From positions 930,001 through 994,000 of the forward strand of contig JAMWBK010000003.1 of the NCBI GenBank assembly GCA_029953675.1: a stretch of DNA of 64,000 nucleotides, given 5' to 3'. The notes beneath the pieces were generated by a model. The model saw nothing but the letters and a program-made list of their open reading frames with translations, did no database searches and was not told the origin of the DNA. The number at the start of each line of letters is the position of its first letter. Position 1 is the first letter of the stretch. The translations under genes were made by a program, and so were the position numbers. This document shows, one piece after another, positions 1-10,728 of the stretch. This stretch comes from Rhodosorus marinus (lineage: Eukaryota > Rhodophyta > Stylonematophyceae > Stylonematales > Stylonemataceae).

Positions 1-624
1 ACCACTCGAAACTTAACACAGCCACACCTGTGACCAGGTGGTCACAGAAGACCTCTAGCCCTTCTCGCTTCTCGCACAGCTTTCAACGAGGAGCGCTACA
101 AGCCTTTTGTCTACTTCAGCCTGCCAATCTCCTCCCCGAACCCCTCCCCCGAAAAAGACAGACTTCGTCAGGTGACCTGTTTGGCCACACACTCTCTCTA
201 TAATGAAGAAGACCGAGCACCTTCCAACGGGAGGATGAACGGAATGGTATCTCTTTTCAACCTCTTAAAGAAGACCAGCAAAGAACCTTTTCAAAAAGAA
301 ACCACCTGAACAAGTATGCAGGTGAAGTGATTATGCCTTTTCACCCTCGAAGATGATGCAGTTAAGCCCATGCTTATCTATTGAAGAAGATGAAAGTGAA
401 TTCATGAACGCCTGTACAACGCTCGCGATCGTCCAAAGTCATGTCAACAAACAACTTTCACTGTTGATGGTAACCCTGACACCAGGTGGGCCTCTTGAGG
501 AAGAGGGTTTCCCCGCCAGTAGTTATGGGTTTGGATGGTTTGTGATAACAACAGTTGAGGAGGAATTCCGCGCGTTGTTGAAGCAACAGAATTGTTCTTG
601 CTTTCTCTCTCATCTGCAGCTTTG
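1..624. other. left-end spacer, no gene recognised
   Basis: No open frame here resembles a known protein. The frames of 91 codons (plus) and 72 codons (minus) look like chance. A near-perfect short palindrome lies at 28-47 (9-base arms around GG). The stretch lies downstream of the minus-strand gene that ends at 625, so part of it is probably that gene's 3' UTR. Confidence 0.5.
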
Positions 625-1789
625 CTAAGCGTTGATGATTGTGCTGAACTGTTCAACATCAAGAAGGCGATAAGGACTGAAAATCTTTAGAGAAGAACGC
701 TTCCATATGGTAACCTCAAATGCCTGCTTTTGGATGAGAAATCCTGGTGTCAGGTCGTGCTGACTTGATCCGAAGCTCTTCGATTCACTCGACGATGCAG
801 ATTTATTTCCATCTTTCTTAGTGTAGACGAAGACGAAGATAAAAAGTAGATTAGCGGCAACGGAAGCCAACGTTCCGTGCAAATGTCTCGAGCAGACTTT
901 GCGCTCAGCATCCGATATCGTGACTCCTTGAAGGTCAACCCACAGAAGAAATTCGCCTTTAGCAAATATATTGTCGTTGACGGGTTGCCTTGAAGAGCTT
1001 CAAACGCGTACGCTTCTACAGCTTCTGGGAGCAGGTCAAAGTCTAGGACGTCGATTTGGTCGACTTGACTGTCTCCTCCAACGTCGCAACAAGAAGTTTG
1101 GGAATTTTCTCTCACTCTTTTGGTGCGTCTGCTGGTCGGGTTGTGGTTAGTTAGCCATCACTCGAGCTACGTACTACGGCTCTCTCACATAGCCCCGCTG
1201 TTTGGATCTCTGGCAAGCCTCCTCCGTCGTTTGTAGTAGTCATACATCCACGCTAGAATAGACAGATGTTGCGAAAGAACCGATGAGGTCAGTGAAAGCA
1301 TTTGTAAATGACTGTTAGCAACGGAAAGAGATCGTTTACCCAGCGATGCGGTCGGAATGAGGTCCGTCCCTGGGAGCATTTCCTCAGCGAAGCCCAGCAC
1401 TGCATAGAACACGGAACCTGAAACCACAAATAGTTCAATCCAAACCTTTTTGTATTCTGTTCGACAAGGTCGAGTGGGATGAAATTCCTATGCCTACCAT
1501 ACATTGCGTAAATAATCGAAGCAGAGAGAGGCGCCCACCACACTAGGAAGAATGAAGACGACCACATAAGAAAATATGGTATCAGAGCGGGGTGATTGCT
1601 CATATCCTGCTGCATGGGCTTACCGTCTGCCACCTCCCCAACAGCGGGGAAAAGGTAGGTAAAGCAGCCGACCAAGTCGACCAAAATGCTAAGAGCGAGC
1701 TTTACAGCTGGTGGCAACCGCCTAAACAGTCCGATGAGCCCAGCCCCGGAATCATCTGGCATCGAATACTGCGGCCTTCGCGATCCCAT
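625..1789 (-). CDS. uncharacterised multi-exon membrane protein
   Basis: Six exons on the minus strand join in frame: 1624-1789, 1498-1542, 1340-1417, 1189-1252, 989-1131 and 625-926, giving about 265 residues. The introns are 57-87 nt. Four have GT-AG ends; the one at 927-988 would be GC-AG. The N-terminal half (residues about 28-105) is hydrophobic and contains GEVADVWWAPLSA and FAEEMLPGTDLIPTASLAW, which I recall from uncharacterised plant and bacterial membrane proteins. This is recognition from memory, not a search. A basic stretch, YDYYKRRRRLAR, follows. The C-terminal half has an acidic patch (DQIDVLDFDLLPEAVEA) and one more hydrophobic segment near residues 170-190. The start is the first ATG, at 1789. 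The N-terminal exons are well supported. The link at 1132-1188 is weaker, because without splicing the frame stops at 1185 and gives a 118-residue protein. Function unknown. Confidence 0.65.
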
Positions 1790-2248
1790 ATCTTTTTTCT
1801 TAACAGAGATGAATCAAGCAAAGGTCGCATTTCAGAAGCTGATCCCCTGATCAATAATCCTCATCGGCTGACGGTCCTGACGTGGTCAGCATGCTCCATC
1901 CCTCACGTGACCTTGAATGACGTCACTCTTCTGTCACCGATGCTTTGCGTCGAACGTAGATTCTTGTCATCAGCTTGACAAATTCGACCATGTCCATCAA
2001 ATAAGAGGATCAAAGAAGATGATGGACAGATGGAATACATTTGTTTGACCAATACAAAGCCAGCTCGATTTGAGCAGAGATGCATCGATAGTCCACGGTT
2101 CTAAATCCGCGTACGCATTGACGTGTTCTTTCTTGTGTTCCTTGATGCTTGGACTGAGATATGATCTTTTACTAAGTTAGAATCGCTTTCCTAGGTCTGT
2201 TGTTCGGCATTTTCATCAATGCTCTCCTTCCAGAACCCTAGGTTCCCC
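1790..2248. other. intergenic spacer
   Basis: 459 bases between the start of the 1789 gene and the 3' end of ascorbate peroxidase; both genes are on the minus strand, so this should hold the promoter of the former and the 3' UTR of the latter. No TATA box or repeat is convincing. Short frames on both strands show no family resemblance. Confidence 0.5.
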
Positions 2249-2962
2249 TCATGCAGGGAATCCAAGTTCACTGAGCTTTATGTGAGATTCAATGTAGTCC
2301 GCGAAGAACGCACCCTCGTCCTCAGCATAGGTTGTGACCAACTTCTCAAGCTCCGGCTCGTCGCATAGGGCCTTGTCAGAGTCCAACAGGAGTAGCCCCT
2401 TGGTGTCACCGTTGATGACGTTCTTATAGTATTCGTTGTCGAAAACAAGGGGCTTGGTGGTCCATGCACCAACGAAACCAGATCGATCCTTATGCGCGGC
2501 TCCGAGACAGTGGGCTCCGCTCAGGACGACGATGTCCTTATCGCTGAGTCCCATTCTGTAAAAGACGTCGCGCAGATGAGGCATTCTCTTCGTGGCATCC
2601 GGGAGTCGGCCGTCGTTAGTGCATGCTTCGCTATCGATTCTTCCAAATTTGAACGGAATCACCGGACCACCAGCGGCCTCAATTGCGACCACGGATGCAA
2701 GCTGGTAAAGATCTGCGTAGCTCACAGCCGGATACTTGGCATGGAACGGCTCCAAGAAATCGACCGCCTTTTTCAATCCCGCGTTGGCACCGTGAAGGAT
2801 CTCGGGCTCGAATCGAATGGAAGCATTCGCCCCGCCGGTTTTATCCTCGTGATTGTAAGTACCAGCGTCGTGCCATGCCAACCTCACCAGGAGTGGGTGG
2901 CAAGGTACCTCAGACAAGAATGTCTTGATATCCTCTCTCAAAGCAGTCTCAAACTCCACCAT
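2249..2962 (-). CDS. APX: ascorbate peroxidase, class I haem peroxidase
   Basis: A single exon of 237 codons from ATG at 2962 to TGA at 2249. It reduces hydrogen peroxide using ascorbate. The distal haem pocket is RLAWHDAG (Arg27, Trp30, His31). The proximal histidine is His151 in VVLSGAHCLGAAH. Arg160 in HKDRSGF matches the ascorbate-binding arginine of plant enzymes, Trp167 is the tryptophan next to the haem, and Asp196 in LDSDKAL hydrogen-bonds the proximal histidine. The C-terminus ends with the typical SHIKLSELGF. At 237 residues it is close to the 250 of plant cytosolic forms. No leader precedes the catalytic domain, so it is probably cytosolic. It has no intron, unlike almost all its neighbours; it could be an ancient retrocopy or simply intronless. 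Cytochrome c peroxidase is less likely given the short length and the Arg160 loop. Confidence 0.95.
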   Translation of the reverse strand: MVEFETALREDIKTFLSEVPCHPLLVRLAWHDAGTYNHEDKTGGANASIRFEPEILHGANAGLKKAVDFLEPFHAKYPAVSYADLYQLASVVAIEAAGGPVIPFKFGRIDSEACTNDGRLPDATKRMPHLRDVFYRMGLSDKDIVVLSGAHCLGAAHKDRSGFVGAWTTKPLVFDNEYYKNVINGDTKGLLLLDSDKALCDEPELEKLVTTYAEDEGAFFADYIESHIKLSELGFPA

Positions 2963-4497
2963 CCTTGTTCTACGCCAAAGAACTGATTACAACCGCCTCC
3001 ACAATGAAAGGATACAACTAGAAAAGTAACAAGAGAATTTTACAGATAAGCTCTGCGAACACGATGATCAAGTAACCTCCAGACTCTTTCTCGCATCGCC
3101 CTGCCAGCTAGAAGGTTGCTGGTCAGCTACACCTTTTATACACTGGTGCAATCATTTTAAGGTCTATTCACCCAGAAACCCGGGTCCTCCATCCAGTATA
3201 AATAGAAACTTCTACCCACCTCCTGATGGCTCTACCTATTTACATGTCCCATTCTCTTCTACCCCTGTACACTCACAACTATCGAATATTATATGAAAAT
3301 ATATAATAAAATAGCGTAAGGGGGGGTAGAAGGTGAAGAACTTGTTTCACTTACAATTTTCTCCATCTATTGCACCCCCCTTAACATTGCATTGGATTTT
3401 CTCACATGCTATTCATCCATTCCATCCACAAATCCTATTTCTAATTTCTTGGTCAAAAATGAAGGGGAAATGATTCCTGATAATTGATTGGTAAACGTAG
3501 TCGAATGGGGAGTGATACTACGGTTTGATTAGTAGATTTAATGTCATATAAACATTATTTAACCAATTAAATTATACAAACACGTTATGTCTAGTGTTAA
3601 GTGTTTTTATTGGTAGAACATCGCAACGGGCCGTGTGGCAGGTCCTGTTGGTTCCAGTCGGGTTGGAAAGGGAAGGGAGGGGGAAAAGGGAAGCTGGTAT
3701 TGTTTCGATACATACTTCTGGGAAGCGACTAATAATTCTCTGCTTGGGTGGTGGTTTTGGTTGAAGTGACGAAGTCCTCTTCTCATATGCTGCTTAGAAG
3801 AAGAAGTTACATATCGGATTGTCAGTCAGTACGAGCTGGTTGCTCTAAACATTTACGAACAGCGCTCGTGCAGAAAAATTACCGTCGGAATCTGCTTCCA
3901 AACGTTGAGCCCAGTTGCCGTCTCTTCAGTCAGCGAGATCTGGACACTACTCCTCAGACTCTGTTATGTGTTGCTTTTTCAGAGGCTTGCAGCGGCCAGT
4001 TTTTTTTGGGCTGCTTTGATTTCCACCTCGTCCGCTGCGTGATCTGGAAGAGGGCGCGCGGGATCCAATGCTTTGTCATGCCGAGAACGCAGCGAAGTTG
4101 ATGAGTCAAGGGACTATGCACACGTAGCTGACCGGATCAGGTAACATCTTACTGCTTCAGTCTCACTGCGGAACAGCTCTTCCTGGTAAAGCCGTTTCAA
4201 AGCTCAACGTCTATCCAAGTTTCACGAGAGCCGACGACATCTAACCTTCACTATGCCCGGAAGCTCAATTCTTTCTAAATTTCCGGGGACAACGTGAAGC
4301 GTTCGACTTTGATTGCGAACGCAGTCATCTTTCGTCCAATCGATGCATTGTGTTGACCAATAATGACTGATAAACCTGTTTCTAGGAAAATATAATTGAG
4401 AATTATAGTTTCGGGTTTGTGCGTTTGATATGAGGACATCAGGCTGAGGGACAGTTGACTTGCGGGAGAAGTGTGGAGACAGGGGCTCAATGAAAAC
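2963..4497. other. divergent intergenic region
   Basis: About 1.5 kb between the start of ascorbate peroxidase (minus) and the start of the FAM185A-like gene (plus), so it should contain both promoters. It is AT-rich around 3280-3620. A TATAAATA word stands at 3196-3204 but is far from either start. The 117-codon plus frame at 3748-4101 has no recognisable content. Confidence 0.5.
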
Positions 4498-6436
4498 ATG
4501 ATAAGAAGCTTGCAAAGCTCCACAAGAATTCGTTTGGGAAGATCTGTCTTCTTAAGACGTCTTCAACTGTCATCAAGGACTGTTCCTCTGTCTCCCGGCG
4601 GATCTCTTCGAGTAAGAAGTACTGTTATGATTCAATAGGAGGACGGTCTGGTGATTGAAAGGTCCTGGCTGAGCGTGTTTCTGATTTACTAGGTTAAGCT
4701 TAGAGAATGGAAGTTGAAGCTACTGATACAGGATCATGACTTGTGGGATCGTGCGACTATCGAATGTCATGGACCTGAGAACGGTGGTGAATCGGAGCAG
4801 ATTGTAAGTCACTGCGTGATCGGACTGAACGCCAAGCAACTGTGGAGGTAGAGTCCCCGTTTACTGATGCACGATCTTCTGTTCCTTGAAGAAACCGGAG
4901 GAACCTATCCTGTTTGCTGACGAGAAGACGAACTCGGTGCGGCTTGAGCAGCCGACCTCGCAGGTAAGGCTAGGGCCTTCACTGGATTATATGTTCGAGA
5001 TTGCCTACCGGATGGCACCATTGCTTTTGTAGTCTCGTGATGGTTTTACCCGAAGCTACTTGTGGAAACTTCGTCAGCCGTCCGAGGTAGAAGTTGTTTT
5101 GAAAATACCTGGGAAAATCAGCCTTGACCTGGAGGGTGGCGGTGGTATGTCATTGAACGACAAATTTGAGGGTGAAGAGCACAAGATTGCGGTAACTGGC
5201 GGTGTCGCTTCCGTAGGGAAACTGCGGGGGATGAGAGTATGTAAATCGGCTCTGTAGAATAGACAACCAATAGATGGAGTCTCTCAAGAACTCGCGAGCA
5301 TCTGAGTACGGATCACAGCGCACCCTGTTTACCTTTTCCCTTTGTCCGTTTCCGCGCAATGCAGATAGTCATCCAGGCGTGTGAAGGACAGATTGTAGCA
5401 CGCCAGCTACTAGGAAGCTTGATTGTAAACACCAGAAAAACGGAGCTTGATATCAAACTTCTGCAGGTAAGGTGTCCTCGAGACGTTACCCGTGTGAAGG
5501 CGACCGCTTACTTGGTTGACCGCCCGCCGAACAAGCTCGCCATGCGACCAGCCGTACTGCCACTGTGTAAGATGAAGTTCCAAGGCCGAAGCTGAACAGT
5601 TCTCCCTGGACTTCTTCTTTCCCTGTGCAGGGTCCAGTGAACACTCTCTTCATGGACAAGAGCACTCTTGCTATCGGAGCTGGGTATACGGAAAGGATGG
5701 AGGTATTCGCCACACAGTCTTCTGTCTCGTTTGATCACCTGCGAGGCTCCACGCAAGTGATGAGCAGAGGAGGCGCCGTGAAAATTGGCAGCTGTGACGG
5801 CAGTCTACATGTAGGTCATCTAGTCATCCCGAGATCCCGAAAAGTCTTCGAAAAGTCTTGTATCTCCTTGCGCGGTGGGTCGTTACTCACAATCTATGAT
5901 CTTTGTTTCAGGTCGATTCCATCGATAGTATCGATGTAACGCTGTCCACTTTCGATCGTGTTGACTTACACTCTGAAAGGGACGTCCGCATTGGTATGCC
6001 AGACAGCCCCGATGCAGATCTTCACTGTTTCTCACCGTCAGTTACGGTCGACGAGGCCATAAATCAATCCGTTCGAACATACTGCTCGCATGATGAGATA
6101 TCGTATGGGAAGCTCGAGGAAAGGTATCGATGAGAGAGGCCAGGAGTTGTCATGGTCCAGAAAGACTGCCGGCCTTCCACTGCCACGACTTAAGCTTCTC
6201 TGACTGATTTCTTAGGAATGTGCCCGTTCTTGTCGCTCGTGGTGGGAAGAGCATCAGAGTAAGGCTGCGAGAATAGTTAATAGTTTTGCTGGTACTGACA
6301 CGAGTTGCTGAGCATAACTCTGCTTTGCTACTCGCAGGTGGAGCCCGCTATATGGATGAGCGGATTCGGCCTATCACGTCTCGACAGGAATTCTCCTCCA
6401 ACTGCTCGGACGTTGCGTCGGGACAGAACGGCCTGA
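4498..6436 (+). CDS. FAM185A-like (DUF4097-type) protein, probably mitochondrial
   Basis: Nine exons: 4498-4611, 4693-4803, 4892-4963, 5033-5236, 5365-5466, 5631-5810, 5912-6123, 6216-6258 and 6338-6436, all joined by GT-AG introns of about 79-164 nt, giving 378 residues. The body is a run of short strand-forming repeats (VDSIDSIDVTLSTFDRVDL, HKIAVTGGVASVGKL) typical of the putative adhesin/DUF4097 fold found in FAM185A proteins. The function of that family is not established. The first 27 residues are rich in Arg, Ser and Leu and free of acidic residues (MIRSLQSSTRIRLGRSVF), as expected of a mitochondrial presequence. The start is the first ATG of that leader. The final exon frame is the least certain: it ends at TGA 6434-6436, while another frame continues to about 6504. 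Family call from memory of the repeat pattern. Confidence 0.75.
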
Positions 6437-7288
6437 AACTCATGTTCGTAACCGGAGAGGCCATCTTACGAGTAGTAAGTCCTAAGCCATGTCTTCCATG
6501 CTAATGCAGCTTGGGAATAACCTGCTGGAAATCAGAATCAGAAAACGCAACCATGTCTGGGGATCTGATCCTCGCCTGCACAGGTCTAGATCCAATCTAA
6601 GTGCACAGGTACGCAATCACCAGAAGAGATTATCTCCTTGTTTTCTGCGTCATCGTGACATATCGTTGCGAAGCACATCGGTATCCTTTTTTTTCCTTTT
6701 TTTGGTTCGCTCTCCCCGAACTGCCCTAACAATGATTTCATCTCTCATTGCTCATCCTAAGGCCAGGATTGTCTCAACCATTCTACCGACTGATGTCTGC
6801 TTAACCACTCCACACTACCCCTTAGTCGCCAGGAAACTTATCGAATAATAGCTGGACGACCGGGCAAAACCTTGTTTCGTTTATTAATTCTTTTGGACTG
6901 TCTAAAGGGCTTGCAAGGCCATACCCATCCCAGGCAGCAACACCTACACTTTCGGAGACACAAACTAGAGCAGAAAAACATGCGAGTCTTCGATGGAGAT
7001 CTCTCCATTGCCAACTCCTTGTCCAATGACAGCAGTAGACTGGCCACCCTTGTTATCAAGTAACATCCTAACATTCTATTGATCTCCAATTCCGTGAACA
7101 AATCTCTAACCGCCATGGCCATCCATGGTTGGGGGGACTCCGGGCTCTACCAAATCCCTCCACCCCTCTCCCTGCGTGGTTGTGCGCGTAAGCTTATGCC
7201 TCGTATTCCTTTCCCAACCCCTTAACCAGAGGATCATGTCATCAAAAGCAGTCCTTTAAATTTGTAATTTTCAATATTTACTTGCGTG

Positions 7289-7289
<1 letters not shown>

Positions 7290-7318
<29 letters not shown>
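7290..7318. repeat. (AT)n microsatellite
   Basis: Uninterrupted TA/AT dinucleotide run of about 28 bases in AT-rich noncoding DNA. Read directly from the sequence. Confidence 0.95.
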
Positions 7319-7322
<4 letters not shown>

Positions 7323-7362
7323 ATACCTCCCTGGGTAGTGTTTCTTTAGTAGGGTTTCTCAA

Positions 7363-7391
7363 GCTGCCGGGTGCATGAACCACCCGGCAGC
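7363..7391. repeat. perfect GC-rich inverted repeat (hairpin)
   Basis: Arms 7363-7373 and 7381-7391 are perfectly complementary (11 bp, 9 of them G-C) around a 7-nt loop. It stands out in an otherwise AT-rich spacer. No gene is adjacent, so its role is unknown. Confidence 0.85.
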
Positions 7392-9226
7392 AGAACCAGT
7401 AGCATCCGAGGCTCTTGTGAAAAACCAGGCAACAGCAGATTCCACCCCGTGTCGGATTCTAATTCACCAAATAGTATCCTCGTCTATGGAAATATCTTCG
7501 CTTCTAATTATTTTTAATATTATTCATCTAATTATAAGTTTAGAAACCGGAGAAAAGAAATTATATATTGGAGTATATCTTCACATCTGGGATTTTTTAT
7601 TTATTTTTCATAGATTTTTGATGTGGAAAAGTATATTTTTTTGCGGGATTGCGAGAAATATCGGACTGGACGAGTCTCTTCGGCGGTTGGAGCTTGGATT
7701 TATTTTTTAATTTGTTTTGTAGGTTTCGCAGGTCCCGGACCTGTCAAGTGAAAAAAATTCTTAGAGCAATTTTTTTCTTTCTCTATTTGAAGTTCCCGTC
7801 TCGTTTTTTGCTCAAATGACTTCTTGGAAGGGTTCTCTCAAAAAAATCCAACGGAGCATTGATCTTCAAGAAAGAAACTAAAAAACAAAAACGTACGATT
7901 GAGCTATTGATTGAAACCTATCAGAATGCCCTCGACCTTTTTTCTGGGCTCTAATTGTTTCGATAAAAATTAGAGGGCTTCCCAACAATCCTATCAATAT
8001 TTAGCCAGCAAATTCTCACCACGTCCATGTCGCCGAGCTGTGCTAAACTAACTATGGATATGAGAAGAAGGGGGGGGAAGGAATGTTGAAACAAGAAATC
8101 CTGAACTGCGGCACCCTTTCATAAATTTCCGTTTTTACTAATCTCACTTGTATCTTCCGGGTTTTGTACGCTTGTTTTAAAGGGGTATATGCTTGTTACG
8201 GGATGAGAGAGCCAAAAGGACAGCCCCGACCACATTTAACATCCGCCTTCCGTTCCGAAATGAGAGGCGACGTCCATCCGCTCCAGTGATAGGGTTCAAG
8301 TTCCACTGAATCCAAAGGTAGACCGACTAGGACGCGTGCTAGATTACTATTGAAGAACGAAGACGAGTAGTTTCTAGTACCTCTAAAAGTTTCCTTTTTT
8401 CTAGCTCATGTTGTAGATACATGATGATGATTTTTTAATCGTGACCTTGGGTCATGCGATTTCTAGCTTTAACCCCCCCTGCGCTTTAAAGTTGTAACCA
8501 TGAAACTAAGCCAAAAGGATTTTTTTAAGGTAATCGGGCCGAGACATTGATCTTCGACTTACCCCCTTATATTACCCCACCGATCTCCAAACCTGTTTTC
8601 TGTTTAGAATATTTGGCAGTTTCGTTGGCTCGAAAATAGTTAGAAAATATTAGAATGGGTATGGACCGCTTTTAGGCAGTTGATAATGTTGATATCCTCC
8701 ACCAATGAAATTGCATCAGTTTATATCTCGATTTAAGGGATTGATAGTATATTTATTTGATTATAACATTTTAGAAGAAAAAAGGATATTGGGAGCTTTT
8801 TGGGATTCTATGCGGAGAGGTTAAAATTTCCAGGATTTCTTAATTTTCATTAATGATGTATTTAGGAAATGTAAATTAGTATTTTTGAGAGCAACGCCTT
8901 TCTGAATGTTGCTATTTCTTTACATCCAAGCGGAGAATGTTCATCTGTTCCATTGGAATTGGATTGCTGAGCGGATATATAATGGGTCCGGGCGGAACCG
9001 TTGGGGGGGGTGGGTGGGGCAGACAGGTTACCTGGGGAATGGGAGAGAGGTACAAGAATACTAGTTAGTAAACCCTTAAGGAGTACAGAGAAGTTTGGAT
9101 GTGGATTTGAGGACAGTCGAGAGGAGAGATTGTGGAAGCGGTTGTGGAGGGGAAGGGGTTTTTGTGCTGAGGTTGATTGACGTTTGCTGTTTTGTCGGGT
9201 GGAGTTTGATAAGGACTTCAACGTTC

Positions 9227-9772
9227 ATGGTATCGTTGGCGTACACGAGAGTGGAGGATGAGATTTCGTCTTCAAGCTTTGAATCGATGGATTCGGAGCA
9301 ACTAGATAGCCTCAATGAGCAATTATGGGAAACGTTTGGCGATACTCAGAATCTGATGACGCAAGATCATCTGTCTTGTGAGGTGTCGACAATTCATGCA
9401 GACGATCTGATTGCAGAGGAATCTGTGGAGCCTTTGATCGCGGAGGGTACTCCTCTGCAAACGGAGTTGGATTCGTTTGAGGCAAGCACTGCTGCTACCA
9501 TCAAATCAGAGTTGACGGATATGCCAATGCCAGATTTCCTCGATGGCTCCAAGCTTGACGACCTGAAACAAATCGAGTTGACGAGGATGTACAAGAAGAA
9601 ACTGCGCGAGGCCGCTACTCTGCGTCTGAAACGTAAACGCGATGAGCACAGGATGAGCGGAAAGGGTGCTCGTTATGCAGGACGTAAGAAGAGCGCAGAA
9701 GCCAGACCGAGGGTGAACGGGCGCTTCGTGAAGCGTGGCTCTGGATCCTCCGCCTCGGATGCAGATCATTGA
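9227..9772 (+). CDS. CCT-motif protein, probable nuclear regulator
   Basis: A single exon of 181 codons. The C-terminus carries a CCT (CONSTANS, CO-like, TOC1) motif at about residues 127-170: it starts LREAATLRLKRKRDE, continues with ARYAGRKKSAEARPRVNG and ends RFVKR. In plants this motif binds DNA together with NF-Y subunits and contains a nuclear localisation signal. The N-terminal 110 residues are acidic and Ser/Thr/Glu-rich with no B-box zinc finger and no receiver domain, so this is a CCT-only protein. ATG 9227 is chosen as the first ATG. The frame is open upstream to about 9095 but only through non-ATG codons. A role in light or clock control is inference from plant relatives. Confidence 0.88.
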   Translation: MVSLAYTRVEDEISSSSFESMDSEQLDSLNEQLWETFGDTQNLMTQDHLSCEVSTIHADDLIAEESVEPLIAEGTPLQTELDSFEASTAATIKSELTDMPMPDFLDGSKLDDLKQIELTRMYKKKLREAATLRLKRKRDEHRMSGKGARYAGRKKSAEARPRVNGRFVKRGSGSSASDADH

Positions 9773-10728
9773 GTACTTTACTCTCTGAAATAGTTATCGG
9801 ATTACTGCCAAGTCCCTAAATTGCGTTTGTGTGAGTGCTTTGGGGCTGGTGAAAGAGCCCGCCTGAAAATTTTGTACGACTCAACTATCTTTTTTATTGC
9901 CTTGGCAAAGGGCTTATCTTAATCTTGTGGACATATAATTAAATGAACTGAGTATATTGTAAAACAGAGAAAACATCCACCTTCCAACGCGACCGACCGC
10001 ATTTTCGGTCTCCGCTACGAGCGACTACTTCCCTTGCCCCAGTTCAACAAAAGCCCAACACAACGAACTCAGCGTTCTTTCACGAGGCAACCCATAGTTC
10101 AATGGCAGCACAAACAGCCATCATCGGCCACTCTCAGAAGGCGCTCTACACCCAATCCGGACATCCAAACGGTTTGCACCTACTTCCCAGCTTCAATTTC
10201 TGGACAGACTGTCATAGTCATTTTGGACAATAACACGTCCAAGCTGTCCACCTGGGTACTGCCTCAATTATTCCAGAATTCAAAGTTACTTCGTCCTAAT
10301 TACTCCCTAATTAGGTAGTTTATCCCAAAACTAACTTTCCCTTTCTAACTTTGGTTCTTCTTCCTTACTTGTTTTCTTCTCTACCTTCAAGCGAACCTCG
10401 AAAGCATGCGCGATTCCATAGTATTTATACTCTTGCTTCATCGGGATGTGCAATACCACCGAGACTAAAATGAGTGTTGCACCTCCATAGATTCTGGCAC
10501 AGCCCGAGCATAATTTAGCTCAACCGGATATTGCTGTTTTTTTTTTTTTAAGGTTGAACTTGCTTGGAAGGCTGCGACGCCACAGACAAACTGTCTTATG
10601 AAAAGACAATCTGTCCTCGGTCTGTAGGACATTTTTCCGGTTTTGGGACGTCCCACAGCACAATCTGTCCTCGCTACACATTTTTCCGGGTTTGGGACGT
10701 CCCATGGCTTGGTCGTTGAGTCAAACGG
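9773..10728. other. spacer upstream of RRP8
   Basis: 955 bases between two plus-strand genes. The left part should be 3' UTR of the CCT gene. The right 130 bases contain a duplicated promoter-like module with two palindromes, listed separately. The 94-codon frame at 10034-10318 is not recognisable. Confidence 0.5.
10605..10704 (+). promoter_or_regulatory. duplicated module with two GGGACGTCCC palindromes
   Basis: Two near-identical copies, about 10605-10655 and 10658-10704, share ACAATCTGTCCTCG, then ATTTTTCCGG and TTTGGGACGTCCCA. Each ends in the perfect 10-bp palindrome GGGACGTCCC (10645-10654 and 10694-10703), which has an ACGT core as in bZIP sites. The second palindrome lies 25 bases before the RRP8 start codon. 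A degenerate third copy of the first block is visible near 10586. Promoter function is inferred from position and duplication. Confidence 0.5.

Larger units (their letters stand above)
6437..9226. other. long AT-rich intergenic region
   Basis: About 2.8 kb without a convincing gene. The first 700 bases may be 3' UTR of the FAM185A-like gene: splice-like words follow the stop. From about 7240 to 9000 it is AT-rich and contains an AT microsatellite and a perfect hairpin, listed separately. Frames at 6489-6848 (plus) and 6838-7122 (minus) show no family resemblance. Confidence 0.5.

Noticed and set aside
3748-4101. 117-codon plus-strand frame upstream of the FAM185A-like gene
   Set aside because: No ATG in good context, no hydrophobic or motif pattern, and no way to splice it into the next gene.
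8260-8330. Possible tRNA B box (GGGTTCAAGTTCC) near 8290
   Set aside because: Last bases deviate from the B-box consensus and no A box, acceptor stem or anticodon arm can be folded around it.
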